Source: Terriglobia bacterium (GTDB taxonomy: Bacteria; Acidobacteriota; Terriglobia; UBA7540). From it: 34,567 bases of DNA. Under the pieces are notes generated by a model. That model did no database searches, was not told where the DNA came from, and saw nothing but the letters and a program-made list of their open reading frames with translations. The stretch covers positions 1-34,567 of the forward strand of contig JASHPE010000107.1 of assembly GCA_030038235.1 (NCBI GenBank). The letters run 5' to 3'. The position numbers were made by a program, and so were the translations under genes. Shown here piece after piece: positions 26,986-34,567 of the stretch. Each line of letters begins with the position of its first letter. Position 1 is the first letter of the stretch.

Positions 26986-28923
26986 ATGTCCGATTCGGAT
27001 GGCACCAAAACGCAGGACAAAGTGTTGGGGATGGACAGCCGCATCCGCCGGCGCGATTTCCTGAATTCCACGCTGCTGGCCTCGGGAGGACTGCTGCTCG
27101 GGAATGCGTTTCCGAGGCAGATCCTGGCTGAGGGTCGCGACGACGATTGGACGGGACCGGGCGGCGTGGGCGACTACCGCACGTCGAACGGCAACACCGC
27201 CGAGGTGATGAACGCCGCGCATCGCATTCGCGATCATGCGTTCGACTCGCCTCCGCCCGATGCCATGGACACCGGCGAGATCTTCGACTGCGTCATCGTG
27301 GGCGGCGGAGTGAGCGGGCTCGGTGCAGCGCTCGCGTTCAAGACGCAAGGCGGCGACGGGCTGAAGTGCCTCGTGCTCGAAAATCACCCCATGCTCGGCG
27401 GCGAAGCGCGTCGCAACGAGTTCGTGGTGGACGGCCAGCGGCTTATGGCGCCTCAAGGCGCCGATCACTTCCAGATCCCCTATCCGCACAGCTTCATCGC
27501 GCGCTTCTACGAGATGATCGGGCTCGACCTCGCCGAGTTCAAGTATCAGGCATGGGGAAGTTCGCTGCCCGAGATCACGCTTGGGCGTACCTTCGAGGCG
27601 ATGCCCGGACCGAACGGCACCTGGTTCGGCGCCAAGTTCGGGCAGAAGCCAGGAATCTGGCTGATGGGTTCGATGGCGCATAATCCCGACAACCTGCCCG
27701 TGCCGCCCGCCATGCGCGCCGAACTGCGGCGCCGGCGCGGTCGCGGCCGCTCGTCCGCCAAGCCCTACGACTATCCGGGCGACGCCAAGTCGCGCCGGCT
27801 CGACAGCATGACCATCGAGCAGCATCTCATCGAGGATCGCGGCCTCACCCAGGACGTGATCCGCACTTTCATGACGCCCGGCGAAGGCGGCGGATACGGG
27901 CTCGGCCCGGACGTGCTCTCCGCCTATTGCGAATATGCCTTCGACGACCTGCATTGCCTCGATGACAGCTCCGAAACCGGCTGGCAGGCGTTTCCCGGAG
28001 GCAACGAAGGCATCGCGCGGCATATCGTCAAGACGCTGATTCCCGATTCGATTCCCGGTCCGAAGACGCTCGAAGCCGTCTGCCGCAACAACGTGGATTT
28101 CACCGCGCTCGATCCGCCGGGCCCAATGGACAATGACCGTCCTGCCAGAGTGCGCCTCGGCGCGACAGTCGTGCGCGTGGAGCACGAGCATCCGGGCCAG
28201 CCGGACAAGTCCGGCTTCGTGTGGATTACCTACACGCGCGAAGGCAAGGTGTATCGACTAAGGGCGCGCTCGGCGGTGGTGGCCGGCGGCTGCTGGACCA
28301 CGAAGCGCATCGTTCGCGATCTGCCCGCGAGCCATCTCGAAGCCTACAACCAGTTCTATCGCTCGCCCTGCATGGTGATGAACGTCGCTGTGCGCAACTG
28401 GATGTTCCTTTACAAGCTCGGAATCTCAGGCGCGAGCTGGTACGAGGGTCTGGGCAGCTTCGTCTGCGTCCACAAAGTGCCGCTCTTCTCGACCGATCAG
28501 AAGACGATCGGGCCGGAGTCGCCCACCGTGCTCACATTCAAGGTGCTCTACTGCTACCCCGGACTCGGAATCGAGGAGCAGGGCAATCGCGGACGCGCCG
28601 AGTTGCTGGCCACGAGCTTCCGCGAGTACGAGCGCCAGATTCGCGAGCAGATGACCGATATGTTCGCGCGCACCGGCTTCGACGCGAGGCGTGACATCGC
28701 CGGAATTATCCTGAATCGCTGGGGCCACGCCTATGTGAATCCGCAGCCCGGCTTCTTCTTCGGCAAGGACGGCCAGCCCGCGCCGCGCGAGATTCTGCGC
28801 AACATCCCCTTCGGACGCATCGCGTTCGCCAACACCGATCTCGGCGGCGCCGCGGACCACAAGGTGGCGATTATCGAGGGCTATCGCGCGGTGGGACAGA
28901 TTCTGGATCGGGTGCTGACTTAG
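26986..28923 (+). CDS. Tat-exported FAD-dependent oxidoreductase, spermidine dehydrogenase-like
   Basis: A 645-residue protein with a twin-arginine signal (R21-R23 in IRRRDFLNSTLL, then a hydrophobic ASGGLLLG), so it is exported folded with its cofactor. The FAD-binding glycine motif is at 106-111 (VGGGVSGLG), followed by ENHPMLGGEARRNEF. These and GADHFQIPYPHSFIARFYEM match the SpdH group of bacterial spermidine dehydrogenases, which cleave polyamines with a membrane or heme electron acceptor. The assignment to spermidine is an inference. ATG 26986 has AGGAGG four bases upstream. It directly follows the dispersed repeat and has no clear partner gene. Confidence 0.85.
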   Translation: MSDSDGTKTQDKVLGMDSRIRRRDFLNSTLLASGGLLLGNAFPRQILAEGRDDDWTGPGGVGDYRTSNGNTAEVMNAAHRIRDHAFDSPPPDAMDTGEIFDCVIVGGGVSGLGAALAFKTQGGDGLKCLVLENHPMLGGEARRNEFVVDGQRLMAPQGADHFQIPYPHSFIARFYEMIGLDLAEFKYQAWGSSLPEITLGRTFEAMPGPNGTWFGAKFGQKPGIWLMGSMAHNPDNLPVPPAMRAELRRRRGRGRSSAKPYDYPGDAKSRRLDSMTIEQHLIEDRGLTQDVIRTFMTPGEGGGYGLGPDVLSAYCEYAFDDLHCLDDSSETGWQAFPGGNEGIARHIVKTLIPDSIPGPKTLEAVCRNNVDFTALDPPGPMDNDRPARVRLGATVVRVEHEHPGQPDKSGFVWITYTREGKVYRLRARSAVVAGGCWTTKRIVRDLPASHLEAYNQFYRSPCMVMNVAVRNWMFLYKLGISGASWYEGLGSFVCVHKVPLFSTDQKTIGPESPTVLTFKVLYCYPGLGIEEQGNRGRAELLATSFREYERQIREQMTDMFARTGFDARRDIAGIILNRWGHAYVNPQPGFFFGKDGQPAPREILRNIPFGRIAFANTDLGGAADHKVAIIEGYRAVGQILDRVLT

Positions 28924-28984
28924 ATGCGATTGCTGAAGTGGCGGGACATCCGCGCTGCTGCGGTTCGCCGGTGGCGATCGAGTG

Positions 28985-29233
28985 CTACCGCACTCGGTCC
29001 GCCGGATCAGGAGACGCCTTGGGAGCATTCTCCAAGAACCGCATGAGTCTCGCTCCGGTGGCGCTTCCCGCGCGCTTCTTGAAGAACTCGGCGGCAGTTT
29101 CGACTACGCCAACTTTCTCGGCCACAGCAGCCGCGATCCACTGGTTCAGGGACACGCCGTCCTCCCTGGCCAGCCGCTGGGCAGCCTGCTTGACCGAAAG
29201 GGGGAGTTTCAAAGGATAGGTTGCCTTGCTCAT
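28985..29233 (-). CDS. Ribbon-helix-helix antitoxin (HicB/CopG-like)
   Basis: This 82-residue protein starts SKATYPLKLPLSVKQAAQRL, then AREDGVSLNQWIAAAVAEKV, the beta-strand plus two-helix pattern of an Arc/CopG DNA-binding domain as in HicB-type antitoxins. The C-terminal part (AAEFFKKRAGSATGARLMRF) would wrap the toxin. Its ATG overlaps the PIN gene stop by four bases (29230-29233), giving tight translational coupling. As the DNA-binding partner it likely represses the pair through the palindrome at 29666-29688. Toxin-first order is less common but known for PIN modules. Confidence 0.85.
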   Translation of the reverse strand: MSKATYPLKLPLSVKQAAQRLAREDGVSLNQWIAAAVAEKVGVVETAAEFFKKRAGSATGARLMRFLENAPKASPDPADRVR

Positions 29234-29664
29234 CGTCTCACTCTCCGCAGCAGTTCCGCTGGTTCCACAATCGCTAATTTGAATCGTTCGCCGGCGGCGG
29301 CGAAGTCCGCAATGTTGTAAGTCACCAACGCGTCCGCACGGCCGTTGACCGCCGCTTCCAGCACCATTTCATCGCTCGGGTCGCGACCTTGCGGGCGCCA
29401 CTGAAAATGAATGTCAACCGGTTCGACCAATGCCGCCAGTTCGGCGAGCAATTCGTCGATTTCACCGAGGCTCAACCCGTGGCTCAAACGCTGTTCGGCC
29501 CGTTTGAGCACCTCCTCGTACTCGAGGAACAGGGGCGGCGCAGCAAGCATTTGCAAGCGATGGTTCGCCACCAGGCGCAGGAGGACGTTGGCCGCCCCGA
29601 ACCGGCTGCGCAGTCCCGCCACAACGACCGAAGTATCGAGAACGATCCTTCGAACCGTGGACAC
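29230..29664 (-). CDS. PIN-domain toxin (putative TA component, PIN_3 type)
   Basis: A 144-residue PIN endoribonuclease-like protein. The conserved acidic residues are the Asp in IVLDTSVVVAGL, Glu in LEYEEVL, Asp in GRDPSDEMVLEAAV and Asp in VTYNIADF. The family cleaves RNA and is held inactive by its antitoxin. The start is GTG at 29662-29664, which places the coding region only one base from the operator palindrome, so the transcript is short-leadered or leaderless. It is the first gene of the pair with the RHH protein downstream. The four carboxylates appear intact. Confidence 0.9.
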   Translation of the reverse strand: MSTVRRIVLDTSVVVAGLRSRFGAANVLLRLVANHRLQMLAAPPLFLEYEEVLKRAEQRLSHGLSLGEIDELLAELAALVEPVDIHFQWRPQGRDPSDEMVLEAAVNGRADALVTYNIADFAAAGERFKLAIVEPAELLRRVRR

Positions 29665-29665
29665 A

Positions 29666-29698
29666 CTATAGGATGTAATATCCTATAGGATGTGTCAA
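29666..29698 (-). promoter_or_regulatory. Palindromic operator and -35 of the PIN/RHH operon
   Basis: CTATAGGAT at 29666-29674 and ATCCTATAG at 29680-29688 form a perfect 9-bp inverted repeat with a 5-base spacer. A third direct copy of CTATAGGATGT follows at 29684-29694. On the minus strand TTGACA (29693-29698) is a perfect -35 element directly before it, so the palindrome covers the promoter spacer and -10 region. This is typical of antitoxin autorepression. Confidence 0.75.
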
Positions 29699-29763
29699 GT
29701 CGAAAGGTGGAGCGGTGCCATAAGAACCGAAGTCGCCGCCACCCGCGTTGAGCTGACAGTAGC

Positions 29764-29791
29764 TTGCAAAATCCTGCGTCGGGTGTATTCT
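29764..29791 (+). promoter_or_regulatory. Candidate promoter of the DUF3857 operon
   Basis: TTGCAA at 29764-29769 and TATTCT at 29786-29791 are separated by 16 bases. Transcription would start near 29798, about 200 bases before the first coding start at 30001, and would run through the direct repeats at 29834-29871. Confidence 0.4.
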
Positions 29792-29833
29792 ATGTCCGTC
29801 GGTAGTCGGAAGACTTATTACAGAATCGTTTGA

Positions 29834-29871
29834 ACGCATAGCGGGATTTGTTTACGAATAGCAGGATTCGT
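29834..29871. repeat. 20-bp period direct repeat with an inverted repeat, possible operator
   Basis: Two 18-base units, 15 of 18 identical, lie at 29834-29851 and 29854-29871. The second is also a perfect dyad, ACGAAT-N6-ATTCGT. A further 6-bp hairpin AATTTC/GAAATT lies at 29877-29892. The 20-base period equals about two DNA turns, which suits a protein binding two sites on one face. Confidence 0.5.
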
Positions 29872-30000
29872 ACATCAATTTCGCTTGAAATTTGAGGGAT
29901 CGGTGATATTCAGAAGCAAGGAGACGTGAGGCAGAGGTCCAGCCGGGATATAGCATTGGCCGGTGATCGTCTGCCGCATCGCGACTCGGGGGGGGTGACG

Positions 30001-32022
30001 ATGCTGCGCAGGGTTCTACGTGGGTTACTGTTCTTGCTCGGAGCGGGACTGTGGTCGGCAGGGCTTGCCGCCGCTCAGGACTGGCCCGAGATTCCGAAGA
30101 GCGAGTGGGCGCTGGCGGACGATCCTGCCAATCCCGGAGCCTCGGCGATCATTCTCTATCGTGAGGAGATCATCGACGACAATAACGGGTTTTCGAAAAA
30201 CTACTATCGCATCAAAATCCTCAAGGACGAGGGCAAGAAATACGGCGACCGGTCGATTCGCTTCTTCAAAGGGCGGACGCGGATCGAGGATATTGATGCG
30301 CGCACGGTACAACCCGACGGCCGGGTTAGCGACTTTGACGGGAAGGTATTCACCAAGGAGGTCGTGAAGGCCAGGGGCGTGAACTATCTGGCCAAGACCT
30401 TTACCCTGCCTGATGTTCAACCCGGCAGCATTATAGAGTATCGTTACACGGAGCGGTGGGAGCAGGTTCCACAATCGCTATTGCAGAGTCCTGGCATCGG
30501 GTTTTACTTGTCGCAATTGAGCCCCACCTTGACCGCCCGCTGGTTGGTCCAGGATGAGCTGTTCACCAAGCGCGCACATTTTTCCTTCAGACCGATCCCG
30601 AGCTTCGGGCTGAGCTGGACGTGGTTTGAATTACCGGGCGACGCAAAGCCGATGAACCATCAGGGGCTGATAGAATTCGACGCCCAGGACATCCCAGCGT
30701 TTCAGGCCGAAGATTACATCCCGCCGGAGGACATGTTGAAGGGACGCGTGGAGTTCTTTTATATCTTCACGAGCGTCCCCAAGAACACTCAAGGCACAGA
30801 CTGGTTTTGGACTGAGGAGGGTAACAAGCACGCCAAGAATGTGGAGAGCTTCATTGGCAAGGATAAGAGTGTCGCTCGGGAGTTGGAGTCAGTGACACAG
30901 ACCTCCGATCTGCCGGAAGTGAAGCTCCGTAAGATATACGACCGCGTGCAGAAGATCCGTAACCTGAGCTTCGAGTCGCAGAAGACCGAGCAGGAGGAGA
31001 GGCGCGAAAAGCTCAGCGACAACAACACTGCAGGCGATGTGGTGAAGCACGGCTACGGCTGGGGTTACCAGATCAATGACCTTTTCGTGGCCATGGCACG
31101 CGCCGCCGGCTTCGATGCTGCGATTGTGGAGGTCGCCCAGCGCGATACGCGCTTCTTCGCCCCGCAGTTGCTGGACTGGTCGCAGTTGACGGCCAATCTG
31201 ACCGTGGTAAAGGTCAATGGTAAGGATCAGTTCTTCGATCCGGCGACGCCCTTTTGTCCGTACGGTCTTGTACCCTGGTCGGAGGACACGACCGCCGGCT
31301 TCCGCCTGGATAAGGACGGCGCCACCAGCATCAAGATTCCCCCTTCGCCGAGCTCCGATACGGTTATCTCCCGCAAGGCCACGCTGCAGCTTGGCGACGA
31401 TGCCGGCGTGACCGGGCAATTCGAGGTTTCGTTCACGGGGCAGGACGCCTTGCAGCGCCGCTTCGAAAATCGCGAGCGCGACGACACGGGACGGCGCAAG
31501 GCGCTCGAGGACGAGCTGAAGGGCTGGTTCCCCTCCGGCGCGGCCATTACGCTCAACAGTGTGACCGGCTGGGATAACAGCTACGAGCCGCTGAAAATCG
31601 ATTTCACGGTGACTGTGGAGGGCTCGGCGCGCATCGGTCTCAGCCGCTTGCTTTATCCGGCCATGCCGTTTCCCGGCGAGGTCAAGTATTCCTTCCAGAG
31701 CGCGCAGCGCAACTTGCCCGTTTACATCACGTATCCTTACGAGCAATCGGACGAGTTCACGCTCCAATTGCCGAAGTCAATGCGGGTGGAGAACTTGCCT
31801 GCGCCGCGCAACGTCAAGAACGTCTTCGGCGAATATGAGCTGACCCTCGAGGATCACGGTGGCTCGGTCCTGATCCGGCGCCACTTTATGCTGCAACAGG
31901 GCCTGATCCCGCCGCAATACTACTCGGAATTGCGCGCGTTCCTGACATCAGTGAGGCAAGGTGATGAGAATCAATTCGTACTCCAATCGACTTCTCTGGG
32001 CCAGGCGGGTGCAGGACGCTAG
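30001..32022 (+). CDS. Secreted DUF3857 protein with a Cys-less transglutaminase-like domain
   Basis: About 673 residues from ATG 30001, which has a GGGGGG stretch 5 bases upstream. The signal peptide is visible (VLRGLLFLLGAGLWSAGLAA, cleavage near AAA-Q). A DUF3857 beta domain (residues about 45-210) is followed by a transglutaminase-like fold. Where the active Cys is expected the sequence reads HGYGWGYQINDLFVAMARAA, with no Cys, so it is probably non-catalytic. A C-terminal DUF2569/beta-sandwich-like part follows. It is probably periplasmic and may bind peptide or protein surfaces. The last 59 bases overlap the next gene, its paralog with an intact triad, so they are co-translated. Confidence 0.88.
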   Translation: MLRRVLRGLLFLLGAGLWSAGLAAAQDWPEIPKSEWALADDPANPGASAIILYREEIIDDNNGFSKNYYRIKILKDEGKKYGDRSIRFFKGRTRIEDIDARTVQPDGRVSDFDGKVFTKEVVKARGVNYLAKTFTLPDVQPGSIIEYRYTERWEQVPQSLLQSPGIGFYLSQLSPTLTARWLVQDELFTKRAHFSFRPIPSFGLSWTWFELPGDAKPMNHQGLIEFDAQDIPAFQAEDYIPPEDMLKGRVEFFYIFTSVPKNTQGTDWFWTEEGNKHAKNVESFIGKDKSVARELESVTQTSDLPEVKLRKIYDRVQKIRNLSFESQKTEQEERREKLSDNNTAGDVVKHGYGWGYQINDLFVAMARAAGFDAAIVEVAQRDTRFFAPQLLDWSQLTANLTVVKVNGKDQFFDPATPFCPYGLVPWSEDTTAGFRLDKDGATSIKIPPSPSSDTVISRKATLQLGDDAGVTGQFEVSFTGQDALQRRFENRERDDTGRRKALEDELKGWFPSGAAITLNSVTGWDNSYEPLKIDFTVTVEGSARIGLSRLLYPAMPFPGEVKYSFQSAQRNLPVYITYPYEQSDEFTLQLPKSMRVENLPAPRNVKNVFGEYELTLEDHGGSVLIRRHFMLQQGLIPPQYYSELRAFLTSVRQGDENQFVLQSTSLGQAGAGR

Positions 32023-34009
32023 CCCCGTTTGGCAAACGACCCTCCGGCGCCTGAGCCGAACGGCAATCGCTCCCGTGCTGGCGCTGGTCGCGGGCGTAAC
32101 GATCGCCTCCGCCACCACTCCGGACTGGCTCCGAACCGCGGCGCAGTCCCCGCTGCCGAAGTATCCCGAAGAAACGCGCGCCGTGGTCCTCTACAGCGAG
32201 CAGGTGACCACAGTCGCGGCCAACGGTGAGATCAAGACCCAGTACCGTAAGGCCATCAAGATTCTTCGGCCTGAAGGCAAAGACCTCGGCGTGGTTGGCG
32301 TGACCTTCGACAAAGACACCCGACTTACGTATCTCAAAGCGTGGTGCATCCCCGCGGACGGGCGTGACTACGAACTGAAGGAGAAAGACGCGGTGGAAAC
32401 CGGGCTGTTCAGCGAGGCGCTGTACACCGATACGCGCGCCAAGGTGATGAGAATCCCCGCCGCCGAGCCCGGCAACGTAGTCGGCTACGAATACGAGCAG
32501 CGGCGGCGGCCGAGCGTGCTGCAGGATACGTGGGACTTCCAGGATGAGATTCCCGTCTTGCGCGCCCGTTTCGAGCTACACCTGCCCGCGTCCTGGGAAT
32601 ACGACTCGTTTTGGCTGAACCACTCCAAGCAGGAGCCCGAGACGCTGGGCGGAAACGCCTGGGCGTGGGAGATTCAGAACGTCGCCGCGATTGCCGATGA
32701 GCCCGCCATGCCGCCCTGGCGTGCCGTGGCGGGACGGCTGGGCGTCTCCTACTTTGCGCCGGCGGGCGCCACAGTTGCAGCGCGGCATGCGACGTGGCAG
32801 GACGTGGGGCGCTGGTATTTCCAGCTCTCTTCCGGTCGCCGTGAGGCTTCGCCTGAGATCAAGCAGAAAGTGGCGGAGCTTACCGCCAAGGCTGCCAACG
32901 ACGACGATAGGATCAAAGCGTTGGCGGCCTTCGTGCAGAGCGATATCCGCTACGTTGCCATCGAGATTGGAAAGGGCGGCTTCCAGCCCCACCCCGCCGC
33001 AGACATATTCGCGAACCACTATGGGGATTGTAAGGACAAGGCGACCCTGCTCAGTACGATGCTGGCCGAAGCGGGCGTGAAGTCGTACTACGTGCTGATC
33101 AACCACGAGCGCGGCGTGGTGACGCCGGACTTTCCGACGGCCATGGAATTCGATCATGTGATACTGGCCATTCAGCTTCCGGCCGATGACGACACCGACA
33201 AGTTTTACGCCGTCCCAGACGATCCCAAGCTTGGGAAGCTGCTCTTCTTCGACCCCACTGATCCCTACGTGAGCATCGGTTTTCTGCCGCAGTCTCTGCA
33301 GGCGAATTACGGGCTCCTGGTCACCGACGATGGCGGATCGCTGGTGAAGCTTCCGCTCCTCCCGCCGAGCTTGAACCGTCTCCTGCGGTCCGCGAGGCTT
33401 TCGCTCGCGCCCGACGGTACCCTGACCGGCGTGGTCACCGAGATCCGCTGGGGCGAGCCGGCCGTCGAGTTGCGCGCCCAACTGCTCAGCCTCCCCGAGG
33501 CCGACCGCCGCAAAGCCACTGAGGACTTTCTCTCGAAGTTCTTGGGTGGATTTACCCTTCGAGGCTATAAACTGGAGGGCCTCGATGACCTGGGCACCAA
33601 TCCCGTGCTGAGCTACGGCGTTCAAGCGGACAGCTATGCGCAGACGGCGGGGGATCTGCTGCTCGTCCGGCCGCGCGTCCTTGGAACCAAAGAGGAATTG
33701 GCCTTCGATAAGAAGGATCGCCAGTACCCCGTGGAGTACGACGCCGCCACCCTGCAAGGAGATTTGGTGGATATCGACCTGCCGCCCGGTTACAAGCCCG
33801 ACGGTCTACCCCAGCCTCTATCCCTCGACGTGGGCGCCGCCAGCTATAAGAGCAAGGTGGAATTTGACGGCAAGACCCTGCACTATACGCGCAGCTATGA
33901 GATCAAAGACGTGCTGGTGCCAACCGGGAAGCTGGCGGACCTGAAAGGCTTCTATCACCAGATCGTGGAAGACGAAAACACCAGCGCCATTTTCAAGAAA
34001 GCGCAGTAG
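31964..34009 (+). CDS. Secreted DUF3857/transglutaminase-like protein
   Basis: A 681-residue paralog of the preceding gene. A hydrophobic segment (TAIAPVLALVAGVTIASATT) acts as a signal after a basic N-terminus of about 34 residues. The DUF3857 domain spans about 50-230. The transglutaminase core has the full triad: C356 in YGDCKDKATLLSTML, H398 in EFDHVILAI and D430 in FFDPTDPYVS. It could cleave or cross-link peptides in the periplasm; the substrate is unknown. ATG 31964 is preferred over the adjacent GTG 31961. It overlaps the upstream gene by 59 bases, and a hairpin terminator follows the stop. Confidence 0.9.
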   Translation: MRINSYSNRLLWARRVQDASPVWQTTLRRLSRTAIAPVLALVAGVTIASATTPDWLRTAAQSPLPKYPEETRAVVLYSEQVTTVAANGEIKTQYRKAIKILRPEGKDLGVVGVTFDKDTRLTYLKAWCIPADGRDYELKEKDAVETGLFSEALYTDTRAKVMRIPAAEPGNVVGYEYEQRRRPSVLQDTWDFQDEIPVLRARFELHLPASWEYDSFWLNHSKQEPETLGGNAWAWEIQNVAAIADEPAMPPWRAVAGRLGVSYFAPAGATVAARHATWQDVGRWYFQLSSGRREASPEIKQKVAELTAKAANDDDRIKALAAFVQSDIRYVAIEIGKGGFQPHPAADIFANHYGDCKDKATLLSTMLAEAGVKSYYVLINHERGVVTPDFPTAMEFDHVILAIQLPADDDTDKFYAVPDDPKLGKLLFFDPTDPYVSIGFLPQSLQANYGLLVTDDGGSLVKLPLLPPSLNRLLRSARLSLAPDGTLTGVVTEIRWGEPAVELRAQLLSLPEADRRKATEDFLSKFLGGFTLRGYKLEGLDDLGTNPVLSYGVQADSYAQTAGDLLLVRPRVLGTKEELAFDKKDRQYPVEYDAATLQGDLVDIDLPPGYKPDGLPQPLSLDVGAASYKSKVEFDGKTLHYTRSYEIKDVLVPTGKLADLKGFYHQIVEDENTSAIFKKAQ

Positions 34010-34035
34010 CGCGGGCGCCCCGCCCGCCCGCTTTT
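34006..34035 (+). terminator. Hairpin after the DUF3857 operon (terminator or REP-like)
   Basis: GCGGGCG at 34011-34017 and CGCCCGC at 34025-34031 pair across a 7-base loop, followed by TTTT at 34032-34035. This has the form of a rho-independent terminator, though the T run is short. The sequence AGTAGCGC... also resembles the CTGTAGCGCC repeat family at 961-1021, and it overlaps the gene's TAG stop. Confidence 0.55.
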
Positions 34036-34058
34036 GAATCGCGGCGGACGGCCATATT

Positions 34059-34520
34059 TCACGCCGTGCCACTCCAGAGTCTCGTCGGGTCGCCAGCCGA
34101 CTGCGAACGGCGGATCGAGGCCCGCGGGCGCCTGACTCCGGGCGGGACAGTCCGATTCATCGCCACTGCGAGGACGTGGGCCAGCTCGCGCGGCGCCACG
34201 GGCGGCACAATGAAATCAGCCGCACCGCCGTCCTGGGTGTCGAGATAGAGCTGCATATTCACGACCCGGGACATGACGATCACCGGTGTGCCCTTCGCCA
34301 TCTTGCGCACGAGGCGGATCGCGTCTTTCCAGGTGCCATCCGGCAGCATCGCATCCGTCAGAACCAAATCGATGGGACCCGCATCCTTCAAGATGCTTCG
34401 CGCCTCTGCGTAATGATGCGCGTGACAGGTGCGAATCTCCTGCTCGTGTAGCATCTCTTCCAGCCCACGGAAGGTGTCAGGTTCGTTGTGAACCAGCAAA
34501 ACCGAGCGCACGGTCTTCAT
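34059..34520 (-). CDS. Atypical stand-alone response-regulator receiver protein
   Basis: A 153-residue protein with one receiver domain. The start MKTVRSVLLVHNEPDTFRGL shows the acid pocket reduced to HNE instead of two Asp/Glu. The phosphoacceptor Asp is D56 in LVLTDAMLPDG, and TPVIVMSRVVN follows. The usual Lys before Pro (KPF) is replaced in DFIVPPVAPREL. A basic disordered tail (RRPRASIRRSQSAGDPTRLW) has no output domain. Signalling through phosphorylation is therefore uncertain. ATG 34520 has GGAG six bases upstream. No kinase is next to it in the window. Confidence 0.85.
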   Translation of the reverse strand: MKTVRSVLLVHNEPDTFRGLEEMLHEQEIRTCHAHHYAEARSILKDAGPIDLVLTDAMLPDGTWKDAIRLVRKMAKGTPVIVMSRVVNMQLYLDTQDGGAADFIVPPVAPRELAHVLAVAMNRTVPPGVRRPRASIRRSQSAGDPTRLWSGTA

Positions 34521-34567
34521 AGGCATCTCCGATCTGCGAACCACGCCCCACGAATGCCGAATGCTGC

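Noticed and set aside
28036..28060. Repeated GATTCCCGATTCGATTCCCG in the flavoprotein gene, resembling dRS3
   Set aside because: It is a direct repeat, not a palindrome, and encodes a plausible native IPDSIPGP stretch.

Overview
This window is a GC-rich (about 60%) bacterial chromosome segment that most likely comes from the Acidobacteriota. The taxonomic call is an inference from gene families: two VWFA-related secreted proteins, an ADOP-type (acidobacterial duplicated orphan permease) ABC permease, a DUF6677 membrane protein, tandem DUF3857 proteins, and dispersed short palindromes. No rRNA or tRNA gene was seen.

Layout. 1-3197: tail of an unknown protein, a TetR regulator, a small membrane protein next to palindromic repeats, and two overlapping VWFA-related genes on the minus strand. 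3241-8329: a strong sigma70-type promoter, then pyrG, a decayed four-helix-bundle cassette flanked by T/A-rich inverted repeats, kdsA, a DUF4188 gene and a secreted trehalase-like glycosidase. 8330-8865: an AT-rich island with a small Cys-rich gene. 8987-12697: a large CHASE3/PAS histidine kinase with a TTG start, a broken transposase remnant upstream of it, and a VTT-type membrane protein. 12710-17264: a YdjM-like hydrolase, a diacylglycerol-kinase-like gene and a secreted small protein on the minus strand, then divergent ligA.

17339-21604 (minus strand): thymidine kinase, a secreted peroxiredoxin whose catalytic position is an in-frame UGA with a SECIS-like hairpin (probable selenoprotein), DUF6677, an M24 metallopeptidase and a zinc alcohol dehydrogenase. 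21614-24910: an ADOP permease and a HigBA module in which higB is frameshifted. 25071-28923: a PilS/NtrB-like membrane histidine kinase and a Tat-exported spermidine-dehydrogenase-like flavoprotein. 28985-29664: a RHH/PIN toxin-antitoxin pair with a clear palindromic operator. 29764-34009: a two-gene DUF3857 operon. 34059-34520: a degenerate receiver-domain protein.

The window mixes housekeeping genes (CTP, KDO, DNA ligase, dTMP salvage) with envelope and signalling genes. Decay and small repeats recur: three pseudogenes carry frameshifts, and two intact genes carry a dispersed palindrome read in frame as protein. The most notable item is the UGA-containing peroxiredoxin at 18146-18658.
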